Positions 24,500 through 38,180 are shown, counted from the stretch's first letter. The stretch is DNA of 64,000 nt from Nyssa sinensis (GCA_008638375.1 CM018032.1:36739251-36803250); one strand, 5' to 3'. Translations and numbers: made by a program. Notes: generated from the letters alone by a model not told the origin.

Positions 24500-27400
24500 G
24501 TGAGAATCCCTCATCTCCTGATGATAAGAAAGTAAACTGCTCTTAAAAAGAGAATTGGGTGGTAGAAGAAGGAGTGATAGTGTGTGTGCAAGTGCATGGT
24601 AAGGAGACAAAGAGGTGAGGTATGTAATGTGTTAATAGGACTTGAAAGAGACAAAGAAGAGAGAGAAAAGGCATTCAACCCTTTTTCAAAAATTCTGCTC
24701 CCACTCTCTCTATCTCTCTCATTTTCAAACTCTCTCTCTCCCTCTACAATTCCCCCTCTCTCTCTCACTCTCACTTTCTCTCTCTTAGTCGAGTGTGTGT
24801 GTGTATGTGTCTGTTTGATAGTGCAATGAGTGTGTGTTTGTGTGTAATGTGTTTGCATTGAGATAGCGAGGAGAGAGAGAATGACTGTAAGTGTGTGAGA
24901 TTGGTGTGTGTATACGTGAGTATGTGTTTCTCTCTGTGTGTAGTACACAGTGTGTGAAACTATGTGTATTTATGTGTGTAACACAATGGAGGACCGAACA
25001 AAAGAAAAAGAGAATAAGAAAAAGAAAGAAAAGAAGGGAAGGAAAAGAAGAAGCCTTAACCCGAGCAGTAACTGAGGCAGAGCAACCATTGATGGCCTAT
25101 CCTGAGTTTTCTCTCTCAACAAACCTAAGTGTTTTCTCTCTGGCGTGGAAGTAAGGTGGGGACTTTTGGAACCTTCTTTATAATTCTGGACGTACTTAGA
25201 TGGTTGTGTGCTTGAAAATCTGTGTGTTTCAGAATGTATCTATGTGCATGCAACAATGTATATATATGTGTGTATGGAGAAATTTGGGTCTTGGAAATTG
25301 AATGGAAATTTAGAGTTTAGGTGACGAAATGATGTTGTGTATAATCCCTTTCGAACCAGGGAAGCAAGCTGGACAAAAATGAGGGAGCATTGAGGCCAAA
25401 CAGTGGAGTTATAGTAAGCTACCGGAAAATCAAGGCTTACCTGAAACTCCACTATTTTGGGTCGTTAAGTCTAGTGATCTTGCCTGAAACTTCATGGAAT
25501 GATATTAAATGGAATGTAGGATTAAAAATCAATGAAAAATTGTGAGAAAAACTGCAAGAAAATGGACTGAAAATTTTAGGTTTTCGACGAAACTCCAACA
25601 GGTTTGCCAGAAAAGATGAATTATTCCGGCCATAATTCTGGCATTGATCGGTTAATAGTCAACGATTGACCATTGACTAGTCAATCGGGTTGGGTCACGG
25701 GTCATGGATCGGGTCGAGTCGGATCAGGGGTCTAGCCCAGTGAGCTTGGGCCTAAGGGTTTGTTTGGTTACAAGAATACGTGAAACCTAGTTCTCAAAAT
25801 TAAAATTGGAAAAGGGATAACCCTATTCTGGAAATTGGGGATAAAATCAAATTCGGCCTGTTTGGTTACAGGTTTAAGAAATTGAAATTTTAAAAATTAA
25901 AAAGGAATTGACTTGTTTGAGTGAATTAAAAATTAGTGAACTAATTTTAAAGAAATTACAAAAAAAAAACCACTTGTTTATAAAATTGAGATTAAAGCCA
26001 ATTAAAATGAAAAAGCGGTTATTTTTAAGGTTTTTGGGCATTTCAGACTCAATAGCATAATTGATTTGGACATTCGGGAACCCGGAGTGGTCCAACGTGA
26101 AAATGGAAAATTACAAAAAATAACCCTAATGATAGTTTATGAAACTTAAAGGCTAATTAGAATTTAAGGGGGGTTATTCCAAAGTTTTTGGATGCCCGAG
26201 ATTAAAATATATGATCAGTCTGAATAAATTAGGACCCGGGTAATGGTCCCACATAAAATAAAAAAATGACGATTATACCCTTAGACTTATATTAAGCAAT
26301 TAAAAGTCAAATTAAAATCTGGAAAAGGTGTTTCCAATGTTTTTGGACGTTAGGGACTCAAATATGATATCAGAATAATGAAATAGGGACTCAGGGTAGT
26401 CCCACATGAAAATGTGAAATTACTAAAATGCCCCTAGACATGGAACAAATACTTAGAAGCGTTGATAAAATATAAAGATGATACCTTTAAGATTTTTAGA
26501 CCTTTTGAATCTGATTCCAATGTTGGTTTTGAGAGACAGCGTCTTGGTAGACATGCAACTTGTTTGATAAATTATAAAAATGCCCTTATGGGCTTAAAAG
26601 ACAGTCAAATGACTTAGAGACAATACGATAAGGCTTCCTTAGGTTTTTTGATACCCAATAACACGTTTTGATATCTGTTTGAGTAAACAGGTACCCGAGA
26701 TGTAGGCTAAATAGTAATTGGCCATAGAAAACCGTAAGACTTGATACGACACCTTAATGCTATGGGTCAGGGTAGTTCCAGAAATAAAATAAAAAATACT
26801 GTAAGACAATTGATAAACAGTATGAAGACACAAGTAGTATTTCTTTTTAGTGGAGTGAGGGTTAGGACTAAGACAATGTCCTGATGTGTGGATGTGTATA
26901 CTTGCTATATTATTCACATTGATATGTTTATCTGTATCATTTTATACCTTGCCATTATGTTATCAGTGTGATGTGATTGTCATATTGAATGCTATGATGT
27001 TAGATATTTGCATGATGGTACTGGATACATGTGATTGTCATGTTGATGTTTATCATGATTTCTGTTTCTATCGTGGATATATATGACTGTTGTTACTCCT
27101 GTATTTATTCGTTAAATCTTAAATCATATATCATCTCTTATGGTTGTTAGTATTATTGTGGATGTGAATGATGCTGATATGCATATTATTGACTATATCT
27201 GAGCGGTGTGAGATTTGAAAGGATATTGATGTTAATGAGCACCATTTGTGGTGTGGATTGAGATATTGGAATTGTGGAAAAGAGCACATATGAGAAAAGA
27301 TTTGGGATGAGAATTAGTCACGTCTTTTGTGTGCTATTGAGCATGATGAGATTGTACTTTACCCGGAGTTCTATTTATAATAAGGATGGTGTTTTTCCTC

Positions 27401-27598
27401 GGCTTGCAAGCCATAAACCTGCACGAATGGTTGTTTGTTTCCATTGAGTTAGTAGCCCGTAAAGCACATAGGCTTACCGAGAGCAAAATTAGGTGAATAC
27501 TCATGGGATTGAGATTATTGAGAGAATGGAATGAAATGAATAAGGTTTCATCCCTTTTTGCTATGGATGGAATTACTTAAGATTATTTCCTTTGACTC
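24500..27598 (+). mobile_element. Truncated long-LTR sequence (LTR7), left part of the palindrome
   Basis: It has the LTR-type succession seen elsewhere: GT/GA/CT microsatellites (24570-24980), a cttgagttttctctctcaac-like block near 25100, a gggttgggtcacgggtc block (25685), tttgtttggttacaag (25758) and weak stem-loop units near 26045. The LTR start is missing. 25665-27598 is the left arm of the inverted repeat. The open frames are not supported. Confidence 0.55.
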
Positions 27599-29572
27599 AT
27601 CTGTGATATTTCATTATGATTATTGATGAATTGTATACGAGTCAAAGGAAATAATCTCAAGTAATTCCACCGACAACAAAAAGGGATAAAACCTTATTCA
27701 TCTTATTTCATTCTCTCGATAATCTCAAGACCATGAGTATTCACATAATTTGGCTCCCGGTAAGCCTATGTACTTTACGGGCTACTAACCCAATGCAGAC
27801 AAATGACCACTCGTGTGGGTTTACGGCTCGCAAGCCAATAAGAAGCACCATCCCTATCATAAATAGAATCTCGGGTAAAACACATTCTTACCACGCTCAA
27901 TAGCACATAAATGACGTGACAAATTCTCATCCCAAGTCTTTTTCTCATATGTGTTCTTTTCCACAATTCTAATATCTCAATCCACACCACAAACGGTGCT
28001 AATCAACATCAATATCCTCTCAAATCTCACACCGCTCAGGTATAGTCAACAGTATGCATATTAGTATCATTCACATCCATAACAATACTAACAACCATAA
28101 GAGATAATAAATGATTTAACGAATAAATACAAGAGTAACAGCAGTCATATATATCCATGACAAAAACAGAAATCATGATAAACATCAACATGGCAATCAC
28201 ATATATACAGTACCATTATGCAAATATCCAACATCATAACATTCAATATGAAAATTACATCACACTGATAATGTAATGACAAGGTATTAAATGATACAAA
28301 TAAACATATCATGTGAATAACATACCAAGTATACATATCCACATATCAGGACATTATCCTAGTCCCAACCCTCACTCCACTACAAGGAGACACTACCAGT
28401 GTCTTTCATAATGTTTGCCAATTATCTCACGTATTTTCTATTTTATTTCTGGAACTACCCATAGCACTAAGGTGTCGTATCAAGTCTTATAGTTCTCTAT
28501 AGATAATGACTCATCAGCCTACATCTCAAGTTACCCGTTTACCCAAACGGATATCAAAAACATGTTCCCGAGTATTAAAAACCTTAAGAAAGCCTTATCG
28601 TATTATCTCTAAGTCATTTGACTGTCTTTTAAGCCCATAAGGGCATTTTCATAATTTATCAGACAAGTTACACGTCTACCAAGATGTCGTCCCTCAAAAT
28701 TGACCTTGGAATCGGATTTAGAAGGTCTAACAATCTTGAAGGTATCATCTTTATATTTTATCAACGCTTCTAAGTATTTGTTCCATGTCTATGGGCATTT
28801 TAGTAATTTCACATTTTTATATAGGACTACCCCGAGTCCTTATTTCATTATTCTGATATCATATTTGAGTCTCTGACGTCCAAAAACATTGAAAACACCT
28901 CTTCCGAATCATTAATTCAACTTTTAGTTGCTTAATATAAGTCTAGGGGTATAATCATCATTTTCTCATTTTATATGGGACCATTACCGGGTCCTAATTT
29001 GTATAGTCTGATCATATATTTGAATCTCAAGCATCCAACAACTTTGGAATAACCCCTCTTAAATTCTAATTAGCCTTTAAGTTTCATAAACTATCATTAG
29101 GGCTATTTTTTATAATTTTCCTTATTCATGTGAGACCATCCCATACCCCCGAATGTCCAAACCGACTCTGCTATTGAGTTCAAAATGTTCAAAAACTTTA
29201 AGAATGACCCATCTTTCATTTTAATTGACTTTAATCTCAATTTTATAAACAAGTGGGCTTTTCTATAATTTCTTTAAAATTAGTTCACTGATTTGTAATT
29301 AACTCAAATAAGTCAATCCCTTTTTAATTGTTGAAATTTCAATTTCTTAAACCTATTACCAAACGGGGCGAATTTGATTTTATCCCCAATTTTCAGAATA
29401 GGTTTATCCCTATTCCAATTTCAATTTTGAGAATTAGGTTTCACATATTCCTATAACCAAACAGACCCTTAGGCCCAAGCTCATTGGACCAGACCCTTGA
29501 TCTAACCCGACCCGGCTCAATCCACGACCCATAACCCAACCCGATTGACCCATTGACTAGTTTGTCCACCAC
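25665..29572. repeat. 3.9-kb palindrome: about 1.93-kb arms, 40-bp loop
   Basis: The left arm 25665-27598 and right arm 27639-29572 are reverse complements, about 90% by eye. At the centre, GATTATTTCCTTTGACTC (27581-27598) pairs perfectly with 27639-27656. Mirrored open frames (26886-27086 plus and 28145-28342 minus) share most residues. At the outer ends, cccattgactag-type and gggttgggt text is mirrored. Confidence 0.85.
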
Positions 29573-30015
29573 CCAATTCTTGACACATATCCCTTTTTTA
29601 GAAGCTTTTAGTTTCTTCTTGTAGAAGCTTTTCACGCTTCTCGAGGTACCACGTGGCTAGTTGGCCAACTATATGTGAACACGAGCCCAAATTGAAACTA
29701 TTTCAAAATCACACCAAACTTGGTACACTAGCTAATTTAGGCGCTCTGATTCCAAATATGCAGTCCATTTTCCAATATTCCATCATTTGGATTTTCATAT
29801 TTATTTGCATTTTGTAGAAAATTGTGTAGCCCCGAGGCTCACACCTGTCTCGAATAAAGTACCAAAATTCTTTTTTAGCCTCATTATGTCATATTGATGA
29901 CTTATCGACTCATTTTATAATTTATCTGACTCATCTCTAATTTTATCTCCAATTTGTCCTTAGCCTATGCTGGTAATTTACCGAATTACCCTTAATGATT
30001 TTTTCGGTCCTTACA
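27639..30015 (-). mobile_element. Minus-oriented LTR (LTR8), right arm of the palindrome
   Basis: Read on the minus strand, it starts TGTAAGGACCGAAAAAATCA at 30015, directly after a purine-rich tract (complement of 30016-30030, ATAAGGGGTGGAGAT). The first 440 bases differ from LTR7; homology begins at 29572 and runs to the palindrome centre. The end of the LTR is lost at the centre. Confidence 0.55.
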
Positions 30016-30190
30016 ATCTCCACCCCTTATAAAAATTTTGTTCTTGAAATTCACTGCTCTAAAAGGACATTATCAAAACATCATCTGGTAATCTCTCGGG
30101 TTGCTACACAAGTAGCCTGGCTTCCCATTTCCTCAAGGTGTTGCACTACCATCTGCAAGTCTTATTGCTTCCACCCTCCATGTTGACAGT
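30016..30190 (-). pseudogene. Short internal-region remnant next to LTR8
   Basis: The minus strand next to the polypurine tract reads (frame with stops) VNFKNKIFIRGGDCKD, which resembles the last residues of plant Ty3/gypsy polyproteins that run into the PPT. Only about 170 bases can be assigned and no catalytic motif is seen. Confidence 0.35.
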
Positions 30191-31030
30191 TTGACTCTCT
30201 TCACCATGAGGGGTGTCACTCTAGAGCAGGGATATTTGCACGAGGGTTATCGTATCCTCAACCTCATCGTGTGCAGTATGTTGCATCCAGTCAGCCATAC
30301 AAACACGCTGACTCTCTCCCATGCTACACTTTTATATGCACTCGGTGTTGTCATTCCTATCGATGTTCCATCGTGTATTCTTTGAGTCATCAATTCTTCC
30401 ACTACTAGTATTAGACACACAGCGTCTTTGCCATTTGGCAGTCTGATCACTAAGATTTATGCTGCACAATAGGTTCCTTTTTACGTTACTAATATGCTTG
30501 TCCTCCCACCTTGTCTGTTTACATATCAAACCCTAGCTAGGTCACGGGGACATGTCATCGCTCCTCCCGATGAGGATGATGTTGATGATGAGCATGAGGA
30601 GGCACAACTGCTAGAGTAGCAACAGAAGTAGTAGTCATTGGCACCAACTCCGTAACAGCAGCCACATATGTTGCCATAGTAGCAGCAGTCCTAGAGAGTA
30701 GATACATGTTGAGGACTCTCTAGTTGACAGGACTCCCCCGTAGTTTTGTACCCCCTTGGGTGTGGACTTTCATGTGTCAACAAGAGCCTTCTCTTCTTCA
30801 GTCGATCAGTTGATTACCAAAGATGAGCTAGATGAGTAATTACAGCTTCATCATGATCAGATCACTGTCGATATTGATCACAGGCTGGAGCAGCATTATC
30901 TTCAAGTATGCTCAGACTATTTCATCCCGATGATGGAAAAGACTGCCTACTTTCGAGGAGTTCTACATGGATTGACAAAGGCTCTCGCTCGTGTTTTTCA
31001 TCCTCTTCCTCTACTTGTAGATGATCAGTG
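30191..31030 (+). pseudogene. Retroelement-associated ORF, 'putative plant transposon protein' type, decayed
   Basis: The plus frame from 30191 reads ...HATLLYALGVVIPIDVPSCI, stop, NSSTTSIRHTASLPFGSLIT and so on. This resembles the plant-specific domain found in many retroelement ORFs (IDVP and LPFG.LIT signatures; probably Pfam 'putative plant transposon protein', not searched). A Gln-rich tail (30610-30700) has many TAG stops where CAG is expected, followed by a helical segment (HRLEQHYLQVCSDYFIPMME, 30880-30940). At least ten in-frame stops rule out function. Confidence 0.55.
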
Positions 31031-31784
31031 ATGTAGCTTGTAGTTGGTTACATAAGTGATGAGTGCTATTATAGTGAGGTTTTTACCTTTATTTTTATGC
31101 TCATCAGCTACATGTACTTATATCTTTTGACAGTTTCTCTCTATGATTCTTGTTTATCTTTTTGAGATTGATGAAAGACTCGTGTTCTTTCTATGATATC
31201 TTTGATATTTCTCCTCTATGTCTATGATCATTATTGTCAGTACTCTGTTATCTCATTATGCATGCTTATTTTGTTATATTTTACTTCCTTATGATCTTCC
31301 TTTTGTTGTTACCTCCTTTGTCATCGTGACAAAAAGGAGGAAATGGTGTTATATAGGGGTGTTGTACAAAAGGGGATATTAGATGATTTGTATTAAGCAT
31401 ATGTTGAGGGGGAGTAATATACATGTTTTGCATATGTATAAGGTAGCTTAGACTCACTTTGTATTGCTCAAGCCTTGTTTTAACTGCATATGGTTACCAT
31501 GTTTATTATACCCTATTTTACATTGATACTCATCTATTTGTGTAATCTCATTGGATTTATTTGATATATCTCTATTGATGTGATCTCACGTGGTATACTT
31601 GAGTTTGTTGTGCAGGAAACAGGTTTGCCCCTTGTTGAGCAGTACTAAGTGATATCTCTAATATAAGATACTGAGTCAAAATGTATAATTTTCTTCTATC
31701 TAGCTCATTGAGGGTTACAGATTTTGGTATTGTATTCTTATACTTTTTTCTACAGTTTTGTCATGGATTGTCAAATGGGGACTT
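31031..31784 (+). other. Retroelement 3' internal region with polypurine tracts
   Basis: The sequence is non-coding. Purine-rich tracts occur at 31404-31414 (gttgagggggagt) and 31772-31784 (caaatggggactt); the second lies directly before the LTR start at 31785. The text gacaaaaaggaggaaatgg at 31328 is like the purine tracts near the end of plant copia elements. Confidence 0.45.
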
Positions 31785-33410
31785 TGTTAGGACCACGGGG
31801 TCCGATATTATAACTAACTAATCTAGTTTGATAAAAATGTGCTTTGTGTGTAATCCTTACAAAAGTCTTACGAGTGAGTACCTCAATGCCCGTTCTTCTT
31901 TAAGTTCGTCAAAGAGACATTATCGTGCATCACTACCGGTTGACTTGGTTCTTGAAAGGTATATTGGACTTTTGTATTTGATTTGGATCTCACACACTCA
32001 CATCATGCATGCATTGCATATAGTTTTTATCATAATATCATGTATGTGATTGACTTATGGTTATGAACTAATTTTTCCAAAATGCATCTTCAAAATACTT
32101 AAAGAAAAATTTTAGTTCACAAGACAAGCAAGAATGAGCAACTCTCTGTTGCTCCTTCGAACGAAGCCTTGGCTCATTAAAATGAACAATAGAAAAGTTC
32201 ATTCATCTTCATTTGTTCGAAGGCTCGTATCAAACGAAGAGTTGCAACCTCAGAGTTGTGCTCATTTGATATTTGTTCCTTGTTCGTTTGAACGAATTAT
32301 GCTCATTCGAACGACTGATGGTTTGTTCGATCGAACCTTGGGCGGAAAAATAAATTTATATTCTATTTCAAGTCATTTAGGAATCAATCAAGCTCTTTGT
32401 GAAAATACACAAAAATACGATTTAGAAAAGTCAAAAATAGAGTGAGAGAGTCTCATATTGTGAGAACAAAATTGTTGATATATCATGAAGAACTTATGAG
32501 AGATCATTCATACATGTCATTCATACACATCTCAACTCTTGTTCATTAATTGATTTAGATCATCCACTAGATCTAAATCAAATCTAAAGAACCTTGGTTC
32601 ATAACAATTTCACCATTGATAAAAGATGGAGTTCAAGCTTGAGGATTTCGTGTTGAGCGATTGGTGGACACCGAGGTTATGAGGATTTGTGATTGTTGAG
32701 TGGCTTGATTGGAGGATTCCGAGACCATCGAGGATTCTAGTTGTTTGAAGGTTCCGGCTATGAGATGTTTAAGAATTCAAGGGGAATTTGAAGACGTGAT
32801 CGAGGAGAACAAAGCTTGAGGTACTAAGCTTGTTCGTAGATACGTTGTATTTCATTTTCCATCATAGTGAAAGTCTTCCTTGAGCATTGGCCCGACTCCA
32901 AAGTTTTACTCCAATGATTGTTGTCTTTGGTGGTTCCTTCATCATCAATCGGTTTGCAATTCTCTCATTCTTTCCATCTCTTTTAATTTACTATTTTCTT
33001 TAATTGAAATGCTTCTACTAGAATATAGAAATTGATTTTTCATGAAATTCATAATTGTTCATTAATTTGATAAATTGAAAACTTGATTGAGTAAATTGAT
33101 TGAAATCATAAATTGATCACTTAGTTGAATTAGCTTTGAATTGTTAAATTTGCATATAAAATCAAGCTAGATTGATCAATTTGGTGAAGGTTGATAGGTT
33201 GGTATATTTGAATGATTCTTAGATAATTCACTAGTAGATGGGCATAAATGTTGGATTAATCACATTGAGTGATTTTATTGATTGTGTCATCTTTTGTTTT
33301 AACCAAGAATTGAAATTATAATAGAAAGAAAGTTTTTATTCAAGACCTACCTATTTAACCCCCCCCCCCTTCTAGGTGATATTCATGCATTGGGACCTTA
33401 AGTGATATCC
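31785..33410 (+). mobile_element. LTR (probably copia-type), followed by a PBS-like site
   Basis: It starts TGTTAGGACCACGGGG after the polypurine tract. Near its end are an 11-base C run (33359-33369) and cttctaggtgatattcatgc, a layout common at the 3' end of long plant copia LTRs. TGGTATC (33414-33420) then matches the first seven bases of the tRNA-Met primer site. The exact LTR end is unsure (33390-33412). The 103-residue frame at 32134-32445 lies wholly inside the LTR and has no domain. Confidence 0.5.
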
Positions 33411-33649
33411 TAGTGGTATCCCTCCGAAACAAACCCTATTTTTTATTTTTATTTTTATTTTTAAAGAGTTTTTTCATTTTATATCAAAACAAATAAGTAA
33501 CTTATGTTTTTTAGTCAAAGAAGATTTTAATTAATATTTATTTGAAAATGAAAAAAAGGAGTTAGAAAAAACTATCAAAATTGAAAAATTCCAAAAAAAA
33601 AAAATGAAAGGGGCATTGTTGTGATTTTGAAAAAAAAAAAAGTCTCGAG

Positions 33650-33776
33650 GGGAGGTCTTTGTAGTTTGCTAGGGAAAGTAGGGTAGGTCAATGTTATTTC
33701 AGAAACCTTATGAGAGGTCTTTGTAATTGTTAAAAAACTCAAGGGAGGTCAATGTAATTTACCCTACTTTTAATTA
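33650..33776 (+). repeat. MULE-TIR-like fragment
   Basis: The text caatgttatttcagaaacc, gagaggtctttgtaattgtt and ggaggtcaatgtaatttacc parallels the right TIR of the 40368-42571 element. No left partner was found. Confidence 0.45.
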
Positions 33777-35529
33777 AATTTCTAGCAGTAAAATAATATC
33801 ATGAATGTATGCTTAAATGTCACCCTGTGCATTATGAAAGTAGTGAAAGGGTTACTTTTAAAAATTACCCCAATAGTGTGCAAACTCTGTTTAATACGAA
33901 AGGCCTATTAGAAACCATTTTGTAAGGTAGACTACCTTTTTATCCACTAGAACCAGTCCTTATACCATTTGAGAACTCGTGATACTTTTGAAAATGGAGC
34001 ACATGACAAAACCTCTAGCATTCTTACTTTGTTACTCACGCTTTGTTAATATGATTGCTTACCTACTTCAAGCATTCGGTGCTTTAAGCATTGCAAGAAG
34101 CATTAGTTGCTTTAAGAATTTTTCAAAAGGTTGATAATCTAAAGATGAGGAATTTATAAATTCTTCACAATGAATGTAAATGAGCGTACTTGCCTGATTA
34201 ATTAGATACAGTTATGTAAGAAAAAGAGGAATTGAACTTTAATGAATAAGGTTAGGTCGATGATGGCATAAATATGTTTTGTGCAGCCTATGTCCTTAAC
34301 CAAGTGCCCTAAAAGTCAATTTTTTTAAGCTTGAGTATGTTAAAAAGCCTAATTTGGAGGGCTTGTCACCTATAGGTTTTAAAAATGTCTTTTTTTAAAA
34401 CATTATTTTTGGAAGTTCAAAGGGCCATTAAATTTTTAATGAACACCTTAAATTAAAGAATGACAAAATTAAGTTGTGCAATGAGAAAGTTGTAAAAGAT
34501 CTTTAACTTTGTAAGTTAATAAAATCCAAGGAAGTCACTCCATCTCTCGGCAAGGGTGAAAAATTGTTATCTCATTTTGTATATTATCGAGAATGCTTTG
34601 GATAGTGGGAATTACTTGTCACCTAGTAGAAGTGTACCATTAGTTGTGATTATACTACTAAAGGAAGATTCTTAAGATCTTTATTTGTGTAGAAGCAAAC
34701 GTAAAATGTTTTCTCATTGTCTTTCTAAAATTGAAAGCATAAGTTTTTACTATTGCTCCACATGATTAATGTGAATATTGCTTCTTATGTAGATGCAAAA
34801 TCTTTCTACGCTAATAGCTGTTGTGAGTGATAAGTTGATCTAAATTAGCAAAAATTAAACTTTGGGAATGGTTGATCTCCTCTTTTTGTAGGATTGATTA
34901 ACTAGTATTTATGCCCTTTCTTTTTTAAAATGTCCTATCCCAAAAAGGGTACTAACTATGTAGAGAGATTTTCCCTAGTTGTGAGAATTGTCTCTATCCA
35001 CCTTATTCGAGTGATTGTCGTACATGTTAGATATTAGAATCTTTCTAGATAGGCTTGGGTATTATCTCTTCCATAGAGAATTAGACGATGATTATATGTG
35101 AAACTATTTTTGGGCTTTAAGGTTAATGAATAAAGAGTGTAAAGTCTACTTGTTTAAGTGTTCATATGTGACCTAAAGTAATCGTCTATACAATTTTGGG
35201 CTTCAAGGTTAATGAACGAGTACAAAGTTTACTTTCTTAAGATTTCATTTAAGACCTAAACCAATCGTCTAAATACTTTTAAGCTTCAAGGTTAATGAAC
35301 AAAGAACTCAAAGGTTGCTTGCTCAAGTGTTCGATTGTGACCTAAAGTCATTATCAAGTCAGTGGAACCGTATATTTTATCGAGCAATTGACTTCATGAT
35401 GATCGAGGAAGCCACAACAATCCAAAAATAGTACTTTGATCTTTTGTATGGTTGCTGACATATATAAAGTTAGTTGTCACTACTTGGACGTGGTTGTCCT
35501 ATATTGAATAAGACATAGGTGAAGTAGAC
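33777..35529. other. Unassigned intergenic DNA
   Basis: There is no recognisable gene or mobile-element signature over most of this stretch. It ends in the short tandem repeat listed at 35085-35345. It is probably old repeat sequence. Confidence 0.4.
35085..35345 (+). repeat. About 85-bp tandem repeat, three copies
   Basis: Each copy contains gggcttcaaggttaatgaa followed by a stretch like aagtctacttgtttaagtg, gacctaaa and atcgtcta. The anchors at 35112, 35198 and 35281 give spacings of 86 and 83. Confidence 0.7.
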
Positions 35530-38117
35530 TTTTCTTGGATTTGAATTCCATGGAAATTGCTTTAAGGAATTTCTCATTTTGTCTTGAGAAATCTATAAGC
35601 GATCTTTTAAGCACAGTCCTAACCTATTGACAAATTGAAAGTGGCATAGTTTTAATCATTGCTATTGGATTAGTAAGGGCATAGAGATAATTTTGTAAAG
35701 TTTGTTATTTGACACAACTGAGACTCTAAAGTGCATTGCGATATGTACTCTATTGTTTTTGCAGCTCTTATGGATAGTCAAGTTATTAGCATAGCTTAGT
35801 GCTTTGTTCGTATGAATGGTCAAACTATTAGAGCAACTTAGCTCTTCGCTCTTATGAATGATCAAGTTATGAGAGTTACTTACTGCTTGCTCATTGAATT
35901 ATAGCCAATTGGATTTCTCAATATCCATGTGATGTCAAAGTATATGGTTGAACATCGCAATTGAGGTAATAGTTTGGTTGTGTAGATCCTAGTAACGCCT
36001 TGACATAGCACCATGTAGGTAGGATGATATGTTCATCAGTTATGATTGTATGGCAGCTCTAGCATATACAAGTATTGTTTTCGGTTCAACTTTATTCCAC
36101 ATTGTTAACAAGCTTTAAAAGCTTGAGGGATATAAGTGCAAGTGATGCCTTTCCCTTTTGGACATAAGGTTAATAAGGAAAAAATCGTTCGAACTTGCCA
36201 CTAGGTTGAAAGCTTCAACTCACTTGTGGGCTGCTGGACCAATAGCGGTGATGAGAAAACCAAACTTATTAGCATTAGTTTTCACTACATATGTCACATC
36301 CCAAAACCCACCCTCTGTGGATTAGGGAATGCGACTACATTTAGTGAAAATTCGGATGACTTTCACTTTACATCAAGATCAAATATATAGTAGAGACAAC
36401 CAGACAAGTGCACATTTGTCCAATAGGGGCCTCTAGATAGACCTTTTTTTTTACACATATAATTCACTAATTGCCACTAAGTTCAAAACTTGTCGCATCA
36501 TTAGATCTTACATTTCACTTAATAAATCGTCTATGGTTCCCATACCCCATGTTCATATCTGATATTCGTGTTTCATGTCACTATGAGTCCCATGCCCCAC
36601 CTACATATCTGTCTATCACACTTCACTTTAATTGTAGGTCCTATACCCTACCTTTACATCACTTGTGCATGTCATAGGTAAAATCTATGTGAGCTTCGTG
36701 AAAATCATGTGAGTAATTCATGTCCTTTGTCATAGATTTTCAATTGATAGCATTAACGACAAAATAAAAAGCAAAAGGGTTTATAAAGTTCATTGGTTAT
36801 CAATCATACACATAAAACATACACATGGTACAAGACAGAATCAAGGCTTAAAACAGAAGCATTTAACACATGGTCTTGTATAAGAATTTTTCAAACATCA
36901 AGTACTTAGGCTAGGTTGCCCTTTTTTTGTCTAAGAACTGTAAAAAAACTCAATTCACGTAATTGAGAATGTTCAAAACACTTTTTATTTCATAAAATAA
37001 AGATATAAAATCTATTTACATAAATAGGGGTTTGAAAACCTTCAACCATTTACTTTACTGATCTTCTTATCACTTTAGGGGAAATCCGTGTTGACCCAAA
37101 TTCCAATGTTTTACATGTAGGTCTATATTTTTATCTATTGATCAATTCTCATGGAAGATCTCCATGCCTTCTTGTGGGTAATATTCGTGGTGAGTTCCGA
37201 AGGATCTCACAATCTCGTGGTACTTATACACAATTATCTTGTGTTGCCATTTTGCAAATTAGGAATCATTGATCAAAACTTACGATATGCTATTTGGAAG
37301 CAATCTAAAACTTAACTTAACAATTTTGGATTCATAAGCATGCAAAACAGGAGTCGAATAATTAACAGAATATAAACACATGGCATGCTTATAAATAGGA
37401 AGTTCAAATAGCTCGTATTTAAAGTAGCATACTTCTTAAAATATGGAAGCAAAATATTCACTTCAAAGTATAAGATTATTCACCTTGAGTCCTTAATAAT
37501 GTTTTCTTAATCGCTTTATTGTCTCAGTCCTTCCTATTGTTGTTCCTATATAGGAATTAACTAGCATTTAATGCACATTTAATCATAATTCTCCTTAAAT
37601 GTTTCCTAAGTAATTTTCTTAGCCTTAACGAACCTTGTAATCAGACTTAGAAGCCTTGAAAAGCTTAAGAGTGGTCGTTTCCTATTTTTCTATACTCATC
37701 TGGTAGCTTATTTCATAATTAAGGCCATATTGGGAATTATTTATTTCTCGTAACTATATTTTTGATACCTTATTTGTCAAATCAAATCTCGTAGTTAAGT
37801 TTCGAAGGCCTAAAAATCTTAGAATAGGTACCCTCGTTATCATTGGGGTCCATTTGATAACTTAACCGAACATTAAGGATGTAATTGGAATTATCCCATT
37901 TATCTTGTCATGTTTTTGAGAGATTAATTTGACAAAATGGAAGTCGTCATTGAGTTTGGAATGTTGAAAAATGCTAAAGTAACCCTTCATTGGGTTTATT
38001 TAGCATTAATATAACTAATTAATTCAACAAATTAAATTTAGTTGTATTTTATATACATAAATATATATATATATATATATATAATTTGCATTATATGTGC
38101 AAGAACAGTCACTGACA

Positions 38118-38180
38118 TAGTAGACTAATTTTGGATTTAAGTCTCTTGGCCGACAAAGGTCAAAGGTTCAAACCCCAATC
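38118..38180 (+). repeat. tRNA-like module in LTR6 (weaker)
   Basis: A B-box-like GGTTCAAACCC (38165-38175) is preceded by CATAGTAGACTAATTTTGG, a weak A-box region. It is antisense to the LTR. Confidence 0.4.

Noticed and set aside
24511..24948. 145-residue minus-strand frame
   Set aside because: It is a translation of GT/GA/CT microsatellites (His-Thr and Ser-Leu runs).
32134..32445. 103-residue ORF in the LTR
   Set aside because: It lies between LTR start and end, is low in informative residues and has no domain.
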